Below, in pieces: positions 1 through 7,480 of a stretch of DNA of 15,313 nucleotides (position 1 is the first letter of the stretch; every line of letters starts with the position of its first letter). The notes beneath the pieces are model-generated. The model was not told the origin of the DNA, made no database searches, and worked only from the letters and a program-made list of their open reading frames with translations. This DNA comes from WHUA01 sp964585785 (GTDB lineage: Bacteria; Pseudomonadota; Alphaproteobacteria; UBA8366). Both the position numbers and the translations under genes were made by a program. The stretch is from the NCBI GenBank assembly GCA_964585785.1, contig CAZPFL010000118.1:1-15313 (forward strand), in the 5' to 3' direction.

Positions 1-1905
1 ACGGCGCTGTTCGCGATCCCCGGACATCTGACATGGGACGCCGGGACCTACCATCTGATGGTCCGGTCCCTGGCGGAGACGGGCGGGCTTTTCATCCGCA
101 ACGGCTACGCGGAATTGGGCTCGCCCTTGCTCGCGGTCGGGCAGACGATGATCAAGGGTGGCGAGATCGTCTCGCAATATCCTGAATTCTATACATTTCT
201 CTGTCTGCCCTTCTACGAAGTGTTCGGCTATCGCGGGCTCATGGTCCTCAACGCTTCGGCCTTCGTGGGGATCTGCGCGCTGATCTGGCGCATGGCGGCC
301 TGGTTCAGCCTCGACCGCCAGGCGCCGCTCGCCGCGGTCGCGGTCTACGCCTTGGGCACCTATGCGCTCGAATACACGCAGTCGTCCTATCCCCATCTTA
401 CCAGCAGCTTCCTGATCTGCGCTTCGGCCTGGCTGGTCTGGGGGGCGGCGCTGGAAAAGGACGACCTGCCGGCTGCCGTGTCCCGCGTGCTCCGATCCGC
501 CGTCGGACGGGCGGCGCTCGGCGGCTTCCTGTTCGGGGTCGCGGTCGGCGTGCGGCTCGACTCGATTTTCGCCGGGCTCGCCATCGGGTTGCCCTTCCTG
601 ACCTTCCGCGCCCTCGGCTGGCGCGCTCTGATTGCCTGCGGGCTGGGTTGCCTCTTCGCGCTGTTGGCACTGGCCTGGACGAATGCGGTCAAGTTCGGCG
701 TGTTCTTTCCGTTTTCCTACGGCCGCAGCGCAATGGGCGGCTACACGGGCTCCTTGCGCGCTTACGTCCCGATGGCGGTGATTCTGGGCGCGGGGGCGGC
801 GCTCCTCGCCTGGCACCGGCATCGGCCCATCCGTCTAGGGCGGTTGGGCGTCGCGCTCGTGCTTATCGCCGTGGCGCTCGCGCTGGTCCTGACCACCTAC
901 GGCGAGCGGCTGATGCACGGCCTCTTCCAGATCGTGGTCGACATGCGCATCCGCCCGAACATTCCCGAGCCGGCGCTCAGCCGGTCGCCCGGCGGCGCCG
1001 TCGTCTATTTCGGCAACGTCAAGAAGTCGCTGCTGGAATCCTGTCCCTATTTCATCCTGATCGTCATCCCGGCCTTGCGGGCGCTGAGCCGCGGAACCTA
1101 CGGGCCACGCTGGCTTCTCTGGCTCGTCCCCGCGGCATTCATCGGCTTCTACGGCTATCTCGCCTGGCACGGCAGCGTCGGCTGGAACATGCGCTACCTC
1201 AACCCGGCGCTGCCGTTCCTGGCGCTGCTGGCTTCGCAGGAACTCTTGCGGCTCAAAGAACACATCCCGGCACGGCGCGTGCTGTTCTGGATCGGCGTCC
1301 TGGCGCTCTGGTGCGTGCTCGTCGTCGCGTTCATCCTGACGCGCCCGAGCCTCGCCGACCAGGAGGTGCTCATTCTCGACGGCGGGCTGCTGCTCGCAGC
1401 GCTGCTGCTGTGCTGCCAGGCGGCCGAGTGGCTCGCACCGCCGCGGCTCGGGCAGATCGCGCGAAAGGCGCTGAGCGTCTTTTTCGTCATCGCCCTGGTC
1501 TGGTCCGCCGCCCTGACCGTCGGCATCGACTATCTCGTCGGCGCCAGTGTGCGGACATACTTTCTGAACGCGGCGCGCGACATGGCGCCGAAGATTCACG
1601 ACGACGCGCTGATCATGGCCTTCCAGCCCGATTACGCCTGGGGCCTGCTCGACACGGGGAAACGGCCGATCATCGCCAACTACAGCCGGGGAACGCCGGC
1701 GGACGCCGCGGCGCTGGTCGAGAAGGCGATCGGCCGCCATCCGGTCTACTGGGTAAGCCCGCCCGCGGCGCGGGACGACATGAGCGCGGCAGTGTTCGCC
1801 CTGCTCCGGTCGAAGAATATCCGCATCGAGCCGCTGCTCGACGAATCGCCAAAGCGGCATTTCCGCCTGTTCGCGCTGCGCGCGGCATCCCCCGTGCGCC
1901 CGTGA
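1..1905 (+). CDS. GT39-type polytopic membrane glycosyltransferase, 5' end missing
   Basis: The frame is open from base 1 to a TGA at 1903-1905, giving 634 visible residues. An internal ATG at 58 exists, but the codons before it read TALFAIPGHLTWDAGTYHLM, which fits the first extracytoplasmic loop of GT39/ArnT-like enzymes with its acidic residue, so the true start lies upstream of the window. About ten or more hydrophobic segments follow, then a soluble C-terminal tail of about 110 residues. Members of this class take a sugar from a polyprenyl-phosphate donor and transfer it on the outer face of the inner membrane to lipid, glycan or protein; the acceptor cannot be told here. It converges on a GT2 polyprenyl-phosphate sugar synthase-like gene, a plausible donor supplier. 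The family call rests on topology and the first-loop motif, so a related hypothetical membrane family remains possible. Confidence 0.7.
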   Translation, partial: TALFAIPGHLTWDAGTYHLMVRSLAETGGLFIRNGYAELGSPLLAVGQTMIKGGEIVSQYPEFYTFLCLPFYEVFGYRGLMVLNASAFVGICALIWRMAAWFSLDRQAPLAAVAVYALGTYALEYTQSSYPHLTSSFLICASAWLVWGAALEKDDLPAAVSRVLRSAVGRAALGGFLFGVAVGVRLDSIFAGLAIGLPFLTFRALGWRALIACGLGCLFALLALAWTNAVKFGVFFPFSYGRSAMGGYTGSLRAYVPMAVILGAGAALLAWHRHRPIRLGRLGVALVLIAVALALVLTTYGERLMHGLFQIVVDMRIRPNIPEPALSRSPGGAVVYFGNVKKSLLESCPYFILIVIPALRALSRGTYGPRWLLWLVPAAFIGFYGYLAWHGSVGWNMRYLNPALPFLALLASQELLRLKEHIPARRVLFWIGVLALWCVLVVAFILTRPSLADQEVLILDGGLLLAALLLCCQAAEWLAPPRLGQIARKALSVFFVIALVWSAALTVGIDYLVGASVRTYFLNAARDMAPKIHDDALIMAFQPDYAWGLLDTGKRPIIANYSRGTPADAAALVEKAIGRHPVYWVSPPAARDDMSAAVFALLRSKNIRIEPLLDESPKRHFRLFALRAASPVRP

Positions 1906-1913
1906 GAGCGCCC
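1896..1913 (+). repeat. 18-bp direct repeat, left copy at gap edge
   Basis: GCGCCCGTGAGAGCGCCC ends at the last base before the N run and recurs exactly at 2014-2031, the first 18 bases after it. It spans the stop codon of the GT39-like gene. Confidence 0.95.
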
Positions 1914-2013
1914 NNNNNNNNNNNNNNNNNNNNNNNNNNNNNNNNNNNNNNNNNNNNNNNNNNNNNNNNNNNNNNNNNNNNNNNNNNNNNNNNNNNNNNN
2001 NNNNNNNNNNNNN
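1914..2013. other. Assembly gap (100 N)
   Basis: Exactly 100 undetermined bases, the usual placeholder for a scaffold gap of unknown size. Because both edges carry the same 18 bases, the flanking contigs probably overlap and the gap may hold no missing sequence. If closed, the convergent stop codons at 1905 and 2058 would lie only a few tens of bases apart. Confidence 0.97.
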
Positions 2014-2031
2014 GCGCCCGTGAGAGCGCCC
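2014..2031 (+). repeat. 18-bp direct repeat, right copy at gap edge
   Basis: Exact copy of 1896-1913, starting at the first called base after the gap. Most simply a contig-end overlap, otherwise a genuine short tandem repeat that stopped the assembler. Confidence 0.95.
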
Positions 2032-2057
2032 CTGAGCGCAACGCCCAGCGGTTCTTG

Positions 2058-3110
2058 TCAGAGGGTTTTCGTCCGGCTGACCGACGGCGTCTTGCCCGCG
2101 GCGTAGCGCGGGCGCCGGCGGACCTGCTTCTCCGTCCCCAGGCCGAACTGCTTCGGCAGCGCCGGTAAGCCGGCCTCGATCTCGTAGCGCAGCTGCCGGG
2201 TCCGGAGGTCTTCCAGGAGGGCGCGGTTGGCGGCGATCAGGTCGGCCAGCAGACCACCGACGGCCAGCACCGCCGCGCAGGCGATCAGAGCCGCCGCGAT
2301 CACCAGCGACTGGATGTGCCCGCCGCCGTCGCCGGCCGCGTAGTAGGAGAGAAACCGCATGATGCTGAGCAGCCCCGGCAGGGCGACCAGCACAGAGAGC
2401 AGGAAGAAGAAGCGGAACGGCTTGTAGATCACGAAGATCCGGACGATCGTCGTCAGCGAGCGGACGACGTAGCTCAGGTTGCTCTTGACCAGCCGGGAGG
2501 GGCGCAGATCCGGGTTGACGCGGACCGGGACATAGGTCGTCGCCATGTTGTTCCGGCCCGCCTGGATGATGGTCTCCAGCGTGTAGGTATAGGAGTTGAA
2601 CACGTTGAGCCGCATCGCGGCGTCGCGGTGGATCGCGCGGAAGCCGCTCGGGGCGTCGGGAATGTCGGTGCCGCTGACGAAGCGCACCGCCCAGCTGCCG
2701 AGCTTCTGGAGGAGCTTCTTGATCTTGGAAAAATGCGCGATCGCATCGATCGGCCGCGCGCCGACGACGATCTGCGCCCGGCCTTCGACGATCGGGCGGA
2801 CGAGGTCGGGAATGCAGGTCGCGTCGTACTGGTTGTCGGCGTCGGTGTTGACGATGACGTCCGCACCCACCTTCAGCGCCGTCGTCAGGCCGGTCATGAA
2901 GGCATGCGCCAGCCCCCTGTTGTGCGGCAGCACCACGACGTGATCGACGCCGTGCCGACGGGCCACCTCGGCCGTGCCGTCGGACGATCCGTCATCGACG
3001 ACCAGCCACTCCACGCTATCGAAGCCCGGAACGGTCCGGGGCAGGGCAGCCAACGTCGTGGGGAGATGCTCCGCCTCGTTGTAGCAGGGAATCTGGATCA
3101 CCAGTTTCAT
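2058..3110 (-). CDS. GT2 family glycosyltransferase, polyprenyl-phosphate sugar synthase-like, with two C-terminal membrane helices
   Basis: 350 residues from ATG 3110, which begins MKLVIQIPCYNEAE, the normal N-terminus of the family; an upstream in-frame start at 3146 adds only 12 unlike residues. The GT-A nucleotide-sugar fold shows VVDDGSSDGT (37-46) and the metal-binding NTDADNQY (88-95, DAD 90-92). SGFRAIHR (155-162) and the VNPDLRPSRL stretch (198-207) match the dolichol-phosphate-mannose/glucose synthase-like subfamily. Two hydrophobic segments (about 233-254 and 266-290) precede a basic tail. Such enzymes transfer a sugar from a nucleotide donor to a polyprenyl phosphate at the cytoplasmic membrane face. 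The GT39-like gene converging on it would use that kind of product. The sugar is not predictable. The ribosome site is weak (GGGA about 10 bases before the ATG). Confidence 0.88.
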   Translation of the reverse strand: MKLVIQIPCYNEAEHLPTTLAALPRTVPGFDSVEWLVVDDGSSDGTAEVARRHGVDHVVVLPHNRGLAHAFMTGLTTALKVGADVIVNTDADNQYDATCIPDLVRPIVEGRAQIVVGARPIDAIAHFSKIKKLLQKLGSWAVRFVSGTDIPDAPSGFRAIHRDAAMRLNVFNSYTYTLETIIQAGRNNMATTYVPVRVNPDLRPSRLVKSNLSYVVRSLTTIVRIFVIYKPFRFFFLLSVLVALPGLLSIMRFLSYYAAGDGGGHIQSLVIAAALIACAAVLAVGGLLADLIAANRALLEDLRTRQLRYEIEAGLPALPKQFGLGTEKQVRRRPRYAAGKTPSVSRTKTL

Positions 3111-3292
3111 CGTCAGCGTCCCATTCGCCCCGGGCAGCCGCCGCACCGTGAGGATGGCGGAAAATCAAGAGATCGCGGGGGATGGTATTGGGGATCTGGT
3201 TAAGAAAGCCTCAAGAATTCGCCCGATCACGGTCCCAGGGCCCCGAGAGCTCCCCCAAGCCTGACTGCACAAGATGCGACCACGTCGCCACT

Positions 3293-3309
3293 TGCCTCAA
3301 AGTTAGGCA
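3293..3309. promoter_or_regulatory. Inverted repeat, possible enhancer-binding protein site
   Basis: TGCCT, seven bases, AGGCA, lying about 180-195 bases upstream of the inferred sigma-54 start. Activators of sigma-54 promoters commonly bind dyad sites at such distances. The arms are only 5 bp, so this is tentative and the activator is unknown. Confidence 0.3.
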
Positions 3310-3462
3310 GCCGCCCGCGGTATTTTCGCGGCGCCCCATCGGAGGGCCTGCCGCGTCGCCGGACGATCAGCCGACCGAACATCTGCCGCGGGTAGGGATT
3401 CAAGCCCCAGATCCGATCACTCCTATCGGCCCCTCCGCTTGACCGGACCGGGCTTCGCCGAC

Positions 3463-3477
3463 GGGCACGCAATTTGC
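3463..3477 (+). promoter_or_regulatory. Sigma-54 (RpoN) -24/-12 promoter of the ABC importer operon
   Basis: GGGCACGCAATTTGC matches the consensus TGGCACG-N4-TTGC at 10 of 11 defined positions, with the invariant GG (3464-3465) and GC (3476-3477) separated by exactly 10 bases. The expected start is about 3489, giving a short leader before the ribosome site AGGA (3502-3505) and ATG 3516. Such promoters need an activator ATPase (NtrC, DctD or similar) and often serve nitrogen or carbon-source uptake genes. No competing sigma-70 pair with both boxes is seen. Confidence 0.72.
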
Positions 3478-3515
3478 AAATCGGCGGTACACACCTCAGT
3501 TAGGAATCCACAATT

Positions 3516-4508
3516 ATGCGACTACGAATGGGTTTAGCGGCCCTGGCCCTTGGCATGGGCTTGGGATTGGGCATCTGCGCGCCGGCGCTCGCGCAAAGCG
3601 GAACCGTCGTCATGTACGGGTTCCCGGGCAAACACAACGACGGCATCATCTCGGCCTTCGAAAAGAAATACCCGGGGATCAAGGTGAAAATCGTCAGCGG
3701 TCAGGGATCCGAGATGTTCGCCCGGCTGATTGCGGAGAAGGGCAATCCGCAGGCCGACGTCATCGATACGGACCGCACGAAGATTCTCGAACGGCCGGAC
3801 CTGTTCGAGCCCTATCGCTCGCCGAGCAACGATAAGTTCCCCGCCTGGGCGATCACGCGGCGCGGCAAGGACATCATGGGCTACGGCTACACGATCACGA
3901 TCCAGACCTTCGCGATCAACACCAAGGAAATGCCGCTGGCGCAGGCGCCGAAGTCCTGGAAGGACGTGCTCAACGACAAGTACAAGGGCAAGTTCATGCT
4001 GGGTAACCCGGCGCTGTCCACCGCCGGGCTCGAGTCCGCCACGGAGATCTACCAGATGTTCGGGGAAGAGGGGCTCAAGAAGCTGGCCGCGAACGCGCAG
4101 TTCGCTTCCAAGACCAACCTCGTGCCGCAGAATGTCGGCCGCGGCGAGGTCGCCTTCGGCCTGGTCGAGGAGACCAAGACCCTGAACCTGGTCGACGAGG
4201 GCTATCCGGTGAAGCTCGTCTATCCGTCGGACGGCGTGACGCCGGTGTGCAACGTCCTGGCCTTGATCAAGAACCGGCCGCATCCCGAGAACGGAAAGCT
4301 GCTGGTCGATTTCCTGACGACGCGGGAAGGGCAGAACATCAACGTGAAGACGCGCAACCGCCGGGTCCCGCGGCTGGACGCCGATCCGCCGAAGGGCCTG
4401 GCGCCACTGTCGTCCTTGAAGATCAATGCGGCGGTCAGCGTGGACAAGATGGTGTCCGAACGCGACAAGGTCGTGAAGCTGTTCAACAAGTATTACGCCA
4501 AGCGCTAA
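3516..4508 (+). CDS. ABC transporter periplasmic solute-binding protein (family 1, Fe3+/phosphonate-type cluster)
   Basis: 330 residues, usual for the family. A signal peptide with hydrophobic core (about 5-25) ends in APALA, predicting cleavage after residue 26 and export to the periplasm. The mature start (TVVMYGFPGKHNDGIISAFEKKYPGIKVKIV, shown here only as the region 30-60) and GNPQADVIDTD (76-86) fit the type II binding fold of AfuA/FbpA/PotD-like proteins. Ferric-binding members carry a Tyr-Tyr pair after the GE..xGL motif; here that stretch is GEVAFGLVEET (210-220) with no such pair, so iron is unlikely and an organic ligand is inferred. It is the first gene after the sigma-54 promoter and is followed by permease, ATPase and a gamma-glutamyltransferase-like gene. 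A hairpin after its stop may raise its mRNA level over the membrane genes. Ligand unknown. Confidence 0.87.
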   Translation: MRLRMGLAALALGMGLGLGICAPALAQSGTVVMYGFPGKHNDGIISAFEKKYPGIKVKIVSGQGSEMFARLIAEKGNPQADVIDTDRTKILERPDLFEPYRSPSNDKFPAWAITRRGKDIMGYGYTITIQTFAINTKEMPLAQAPKSWKDVLNDKYKGKFMLGNPALSTAGLESATEIYQMFGEEGLKKLAANAQFASKTNLVPQNVGRGEVAFGLVEETKTLNLVDEGYPVKLVYPSDGVTPVCNVLALIKNRPHPENGKLLVDFLTTREGQNINVKTRNRRVPRLDADPPKGLAPLSSLKINAAVSVDKMVSERDKVVKLFNKYYAKR

Positions 4509-4515
4509 GCCCGTC

Positions 4516-4543
4516 ACCCGCGACGCCGGCCGGCGTCGCGGGT
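4516..4543 (+). repeat. Perfect 28-nt inverted repeat (intercistronic hairpin)
   Basis: Arms of 14 bases (4516-4529 and 4530-4543) are exactly complementary with no spacer; the RNA would fold with a tight CCGG-side loop. There is no following T run, so it is not a standard terminator. Hairpins directly after binding-protein genes, as in malE-malF, protect the upstream mRNA from 3' decay and damp downstream expression; the same role is inferred here. Confidence 0.85.
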
Positions 4544-4572
4544 TGACCGAGCAAACGGACGGACTTGCACAA

Positions 4573-6297
4573 ATGAGCGATCGGACCGGCGCCATTCCCA
4601 CCCCGGCGTCCCTGTTCTCCCCCGTGAAGAGGGGTCTTTCAGGGGAGTGGCTGGCCTATCTCGCGGCGGCGCTGAGCGCGGTCGTCCTGCTGCTCTTCAT
4701 CGCCTATCCCATCGGCAAAACGCTGTTTCTGGCCTTCGTCGAGCCGGGCAAGGCCGTAAGCATCGGCGCTCTCGGCCTCGCCAATTTCCACGCCTTCTTC
4801 ACCTCGCCGCTCTATCAGGAAGCGCTCGGCCATACGCTGACCGTCTCGCTGGCGGCGACCGTCTTCGCCGTGATCGTCGCGGTGCCGGCGGCGTATGTGG
4901 TGGCCCGGATCGACATTCCGTTCCGCAGCATCATCCTCACGCTCGCGGTGCTGCCGCTGATCTCGCCGCCCTTCATCGGCGCCTACGCCTGGATCGTGCT
5001 GCTCGGCAAGCGCGGCGTGATCACGCAGGTGGCGGAGATGTGGTTCGGGCTCCACCTGCCGCCGATCTACGGCCCGATCGGCATCACGCTCGCCCTCGTC
5101 CTCCACTTCTTCCCGTACGCCTTTCTGTTCACGAACGCGGCGCTGTCGGCGGCCGATCCGCATATCGAGGAGGCCGGCGAGATGATGGGCGCCTCGCGGC
5201 TCCGGATCATCTGGTCGATCACGCTGCCTCTGACGGTGCCGTCCATCGCGGCGGGGGCGCTGCTCGTCTTCACCCAATCGCTCGGCAACTTCGGCGTGCC
5301 CAGCGTGCTCGGCAAGGATTACATGACCCTGCCGACCCTGTTGGTCTACAACATCTACGGCAAGTTCAACCTCAACGCCGCCGCGGCGATCGGCTTCATC
5401 AACGTGCTGCTGACGATCGGCGCGCTGCTGATGGTCCGGCGCTATAGCCGGCGCGGCCGCTACGTCACGGTGACCAGCACCTCGCGCGCGATCAAGCGCC
5501 ACAGCTCGGCCACGGCGAAGCTTCTCGGCAGCGTTTATATCTGGCTGCTGCTCGCCGTCTCGCTGGCGCCGCTCGCCGTCGTCATCGGCTATTCCTTCGT
5601 CGAGCGCTGGCCGGGGACGCTGCTGCCGACGATGTTCGGCTGGACCAACTACCACTATCTCTTCGAGCGGCTGATCGACCCGATGCTGTCGAGTCTGTAC
5701 CTCGCGGGCGTGGCGACGCTCGCCTGCGTCGTGTTCGGCACGCTGACGGCCTATGCCGCCGCGCGGCCCGGCTTCTTCGCCAAGCCCGTGCTCGACCTGA
5801 CCATCATGCTGCCCTTCGTCATCCCTGGCCTGATCACGGGGCTGGCCTTCCTGGCGGCTTTCAACACCGGCTTTCTCGTGCTCACCGGCACCGCCGCGAT
5901 CATCATCCTCGCCTATTTCGTGCGCAAGCTGGCCTACACCTTCCGGTCGGTCACCGCCGCGCTGAACCAGCTCGACGGCCGCATCGAGGAGGCGTCCACG
6001 ATCTGCGGCGCGCGCTGGTCGGAAACCATGCGCCGGATCATCGTCCCGCTGGTCGCGCCCGGCATTCTCGCCGGCGGCATCCTGGTGTTCGCGACGCTGA
6101 TCATGGATCTCAGCATCACCATCCTGCTCTACTCGGCGAATTGGAAGACGCTCGCCATCGTCATGTACGAGCAGCTGTTCGACGACCAGATCGGATACGC
6201 TTCGGCCGCCGGCACCGTTGGCCTGATCGTGACATCGCTCATGATCTTCCTGGCGAGCCGGCTGGTGGGCCGCAGCATGTCCGACATGTTCCGCTGA
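4573..6297 (+). CDS. ABC transporter permease, fused two-domain (FbpB/AfuB-type)
   Basis: 574 residues from ATG 4573, preceded by a purine-rich GGACGGA; a TTG at 4543 in frame would start inside the inverted repeat and is less likely. Two homologous permease halves, each about six helices, are joined by a basic linker (about 289-316). Each half has the cytoplasmic EAA loop that docks on the ATPase: EEAGEMMGASRLRIIW (199-214) and EEASTICGARWSETMRR (472-488). Double-length permeases like this are typical of ferric, 2-aminoethylphosphonate and related importers and form the whole channel with one polypeptide. It lies 64 bases after the binding-protein gene and 24 bases before the ATPase gene. 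The substrate cannot be inferred from the permease. Confidence 0.92.
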   Translation: MSDRTGAIPTPASLFSPVKRGLSGEWLAYLAAALSAVVLLLFIAYPIGKTLFLAFVEPGKAVSIGALGLANFHAFFTSPLYQEALGHTLTVSLAATVFAVIVAVPAAYVVARIDIPFRSIILTLAVLPLISPPFIGAYAWIVLLGKRGVITQVAEMWFGLHLPPIYGPIGITLALVLHFFPYAFLFTNAALSAADPHIEEAGEMMGASRLRIIWSITLPLTVPSIAAGALLVFTQSLGNFGVPSVLGKDYMTLPTLLVYNIYGKFNLNAAAAIGFINVLLTIGALLMVRRYSRRGRYVTVTSTSRAIKRHSSATAKLLGSVYIWLLLAVSLAPLAVVIGYSFVERWPGTLLPTMFGWTNYHYLFERLIDPMLSSLYLAGVATLACVVFGTLTAYAAARPGFFAKPVLDLTIMLPFVIPGLITGLAFLAAFNTGFLVLTGTAAIIILAYFVRKLAYTFRSVTAALNQLDGRIEEASTICGARWSETMRRIIVPLVAPGILAGGILVFATLIMDLSITILLYSANWKTLAIVMYEQLFDDQIGYASAAGTVGLIVTSLMIFLASRLVGRSMSDMFR

Positions 6298-6321
6298 AAC
6301 AACCATTCGGAGCAGACTTTC

Positions 6322-7425
6322 ATGTCCGACCATGCGCTGCGCGTCACGAACCTGACCAAGGTCTTCGAAGCGGATGGAGGCCCGGTGCGGGCGGTCGACT
6401 CGGTCGGCTTCGAGATCGAGGGCAGCGAGTTCTTCACCATGCTCGGGCCGTCGGGCTGCGGCAAGACGACGACGCTGCGCATGATCGCGGGGTTGGAGAC
6501 GCCGACGAGCGGGACGATCTACTTCGACGCGATGGACTACACCCGGGTCGCGCCGTCCGCCCGCAATATCGGCATGGTCTTCCAGTCCTACGCGCTGTTT
6601 CCGCATCTGACGGTGTTCGAGAACGTCGCCTACGGCCTGCGCATCCGCCGCCGGCCCGAGCGCGACCTGAAGGTCATGGTCGAGGCAATCCTCAAGACGC
6701 TCGGCCTGGACCGCATGGCGACGCGCTTTCCCGCCGACCTGTCGGGCGGCCAGCAGCAGCGCGTCTCGATCGCCCGGGCGCTGGTCTATGAGCCCGGCAT
6801 GCTGCTGCTCGACGAGCCGCTCGCCAATCTCGACGCCAAGCTCCGGGTCGAGATGCGCGAGGAGATCCGGCGCATTCAGAAGGCGCTCGGCATCATGGCG
6901 CTCTACGTGACCCACGACCAGGAGGAGGCGATGTCGGTCTCGGACCGCGTCGCCGTCTTCAACAAGGGACGGCTGATGCAGGTCGGACGGCCCGAGGAGG
7001 TCTACTCGCGGCCGCGCTCGCTGTTCGTCGCCGACTTCGTGGGCAAGGCCAACTTCTTCCCGGCCGATGGTCTAAAGCCCGGGATTCCGGCGATCCAGGT
7101 CGCGCTGCGCGACGGCGCCACGGTCGAGGTCGAGCGGCACTACCGCGCGGAGATCGACGAGGCCGGGCGCGTGCCCGACGGCGCCAAGGGGCTGCTCATG
7201 GTCCGGCCCGAGCAGATCGAGCTCATGCCGCAAGGCGGCGGGCCGCATGCCTGCCGCGTCCGCCGCCGGCAGTTCCTCGGCAGCTTCGTCCGCTACGTCG
7301 CGGAGAGCGACGTCGCCATGGGCGAGCTGCTGATCGACATGCGGCGCCCGGTCGACGGGATCGACGAGAACGGCGCCGCCTCCTTCACGCTGCACCGGCA
7401 GGAGGCCTGTTTCTTCCAGCGCTAG
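6322..7425 (+). CDS. ABC transporter ATP-binding protein (importer, CUT1/Fe3+/polyamine type)
   Basis: 367 residues with GGAG nine bases before the ATG. All nucleotide-binding motifs are intact: Walker A GPSGCGKT (42-49), Q-loop Gln88, signature LSGGQQQ (140-146), Walker B LLLDEP (161-166) with catalytic Glu165, and switch His198 in THDQEEAMS. The C-terminal part from about residue 240 fits a TOBE/OB regulatory domain, including VRPEQIEL. It would form a homodimer under the fused permease and drive import by ATP hydrolysis. Close relatives are often annotated PotA, FbpC or spermidine/putrescine ATPases, but that name does not fix the substrate. Tight spacing supports one transcript with the permease. 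Confidence 0.95.
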   Translation: MSDHALRVTNLTKVFEADGGPVRAVDSVGFEIEGSEFFTMLGPSGCGKTTTLRMIAGLETPTSGTIYFDAMDYTRVAPSARNIGMVFQSYALFPHLTVFENVAYGLRIRRRPERDLKVMVEAILKTLGLDRMATRFPADLSGGQQQRVSIARALVYEPGMLLLDEPLANLDAKLRVEMREEIRRIQKALGIMALYVTHDQEEAMSVSDRVAVFNKGRLMQVGRPEEVYSRPRSLFVADFVGKANFFPADGLKPGIPAIQVALRDGATVEVERHYRAEIDEAGRVPDGAKGLLMVRPEQIELMPQGGGPHACRVRRRQFLGSFVRYVAESDVAMGELLIDMRRPVDGIDENGAASFTLHRQEACFFQR

Positions 7426-7438
7426 ACCTCTTTCAGCG

Positions 7439-7448
7439 CCAGATCTGG
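7439..7448. repeat. 10-bp palindrome in the ATPase-hydrolase spacer
   Basis: CCAGATCTGG lies in the 55-base spacer before the gamma-glutamyltransferase-like gene. It could be chance or a small mRNA hairpin; no T run follows, so it does not look like a terminator that would split the operon. Confidence 0.35.
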
Positions 7449-7480
7449 GCTGCGCTTTTACCGCTTCAACGAGGGCAAGG

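Larger units (their letters stand above)
3111..3515. other. Divergent intergenic region with control sites
   Basis: 405 bases between the starts of the GT2 gene (minus) and the solute-binding protein gene (plus). Open frames here lack ribosome sites and family features. It holds the -24/-12 promoter at 3463-3477, the palindrome ATTTGCAAAT at 3472-3481 that overlaps it, and a 17-base inverted repeat at 3293-3309. No convincing sigma-70 promoter was found for the GT2 gene. Confidence 0.6.

Noticed and set aside
648..2168. Long plus-strand frame of 506 codons, and similar long frames inside other genes (4639-6915 minus, 7466-8599 minus, 12045-13463 minus)
   Set aside because: Arg/Ala/Gly- or His/Asp/Gln-rich translations typical of the wrong frames of GC-rich genes, overlapping well-supported proteins; the first even crosses the N run.
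3182..3472. Short frames on both strands upstream of the binding-protein gene
   Set aside because: No ribosome site or family features; they overlap the sigma-54 promoter region.
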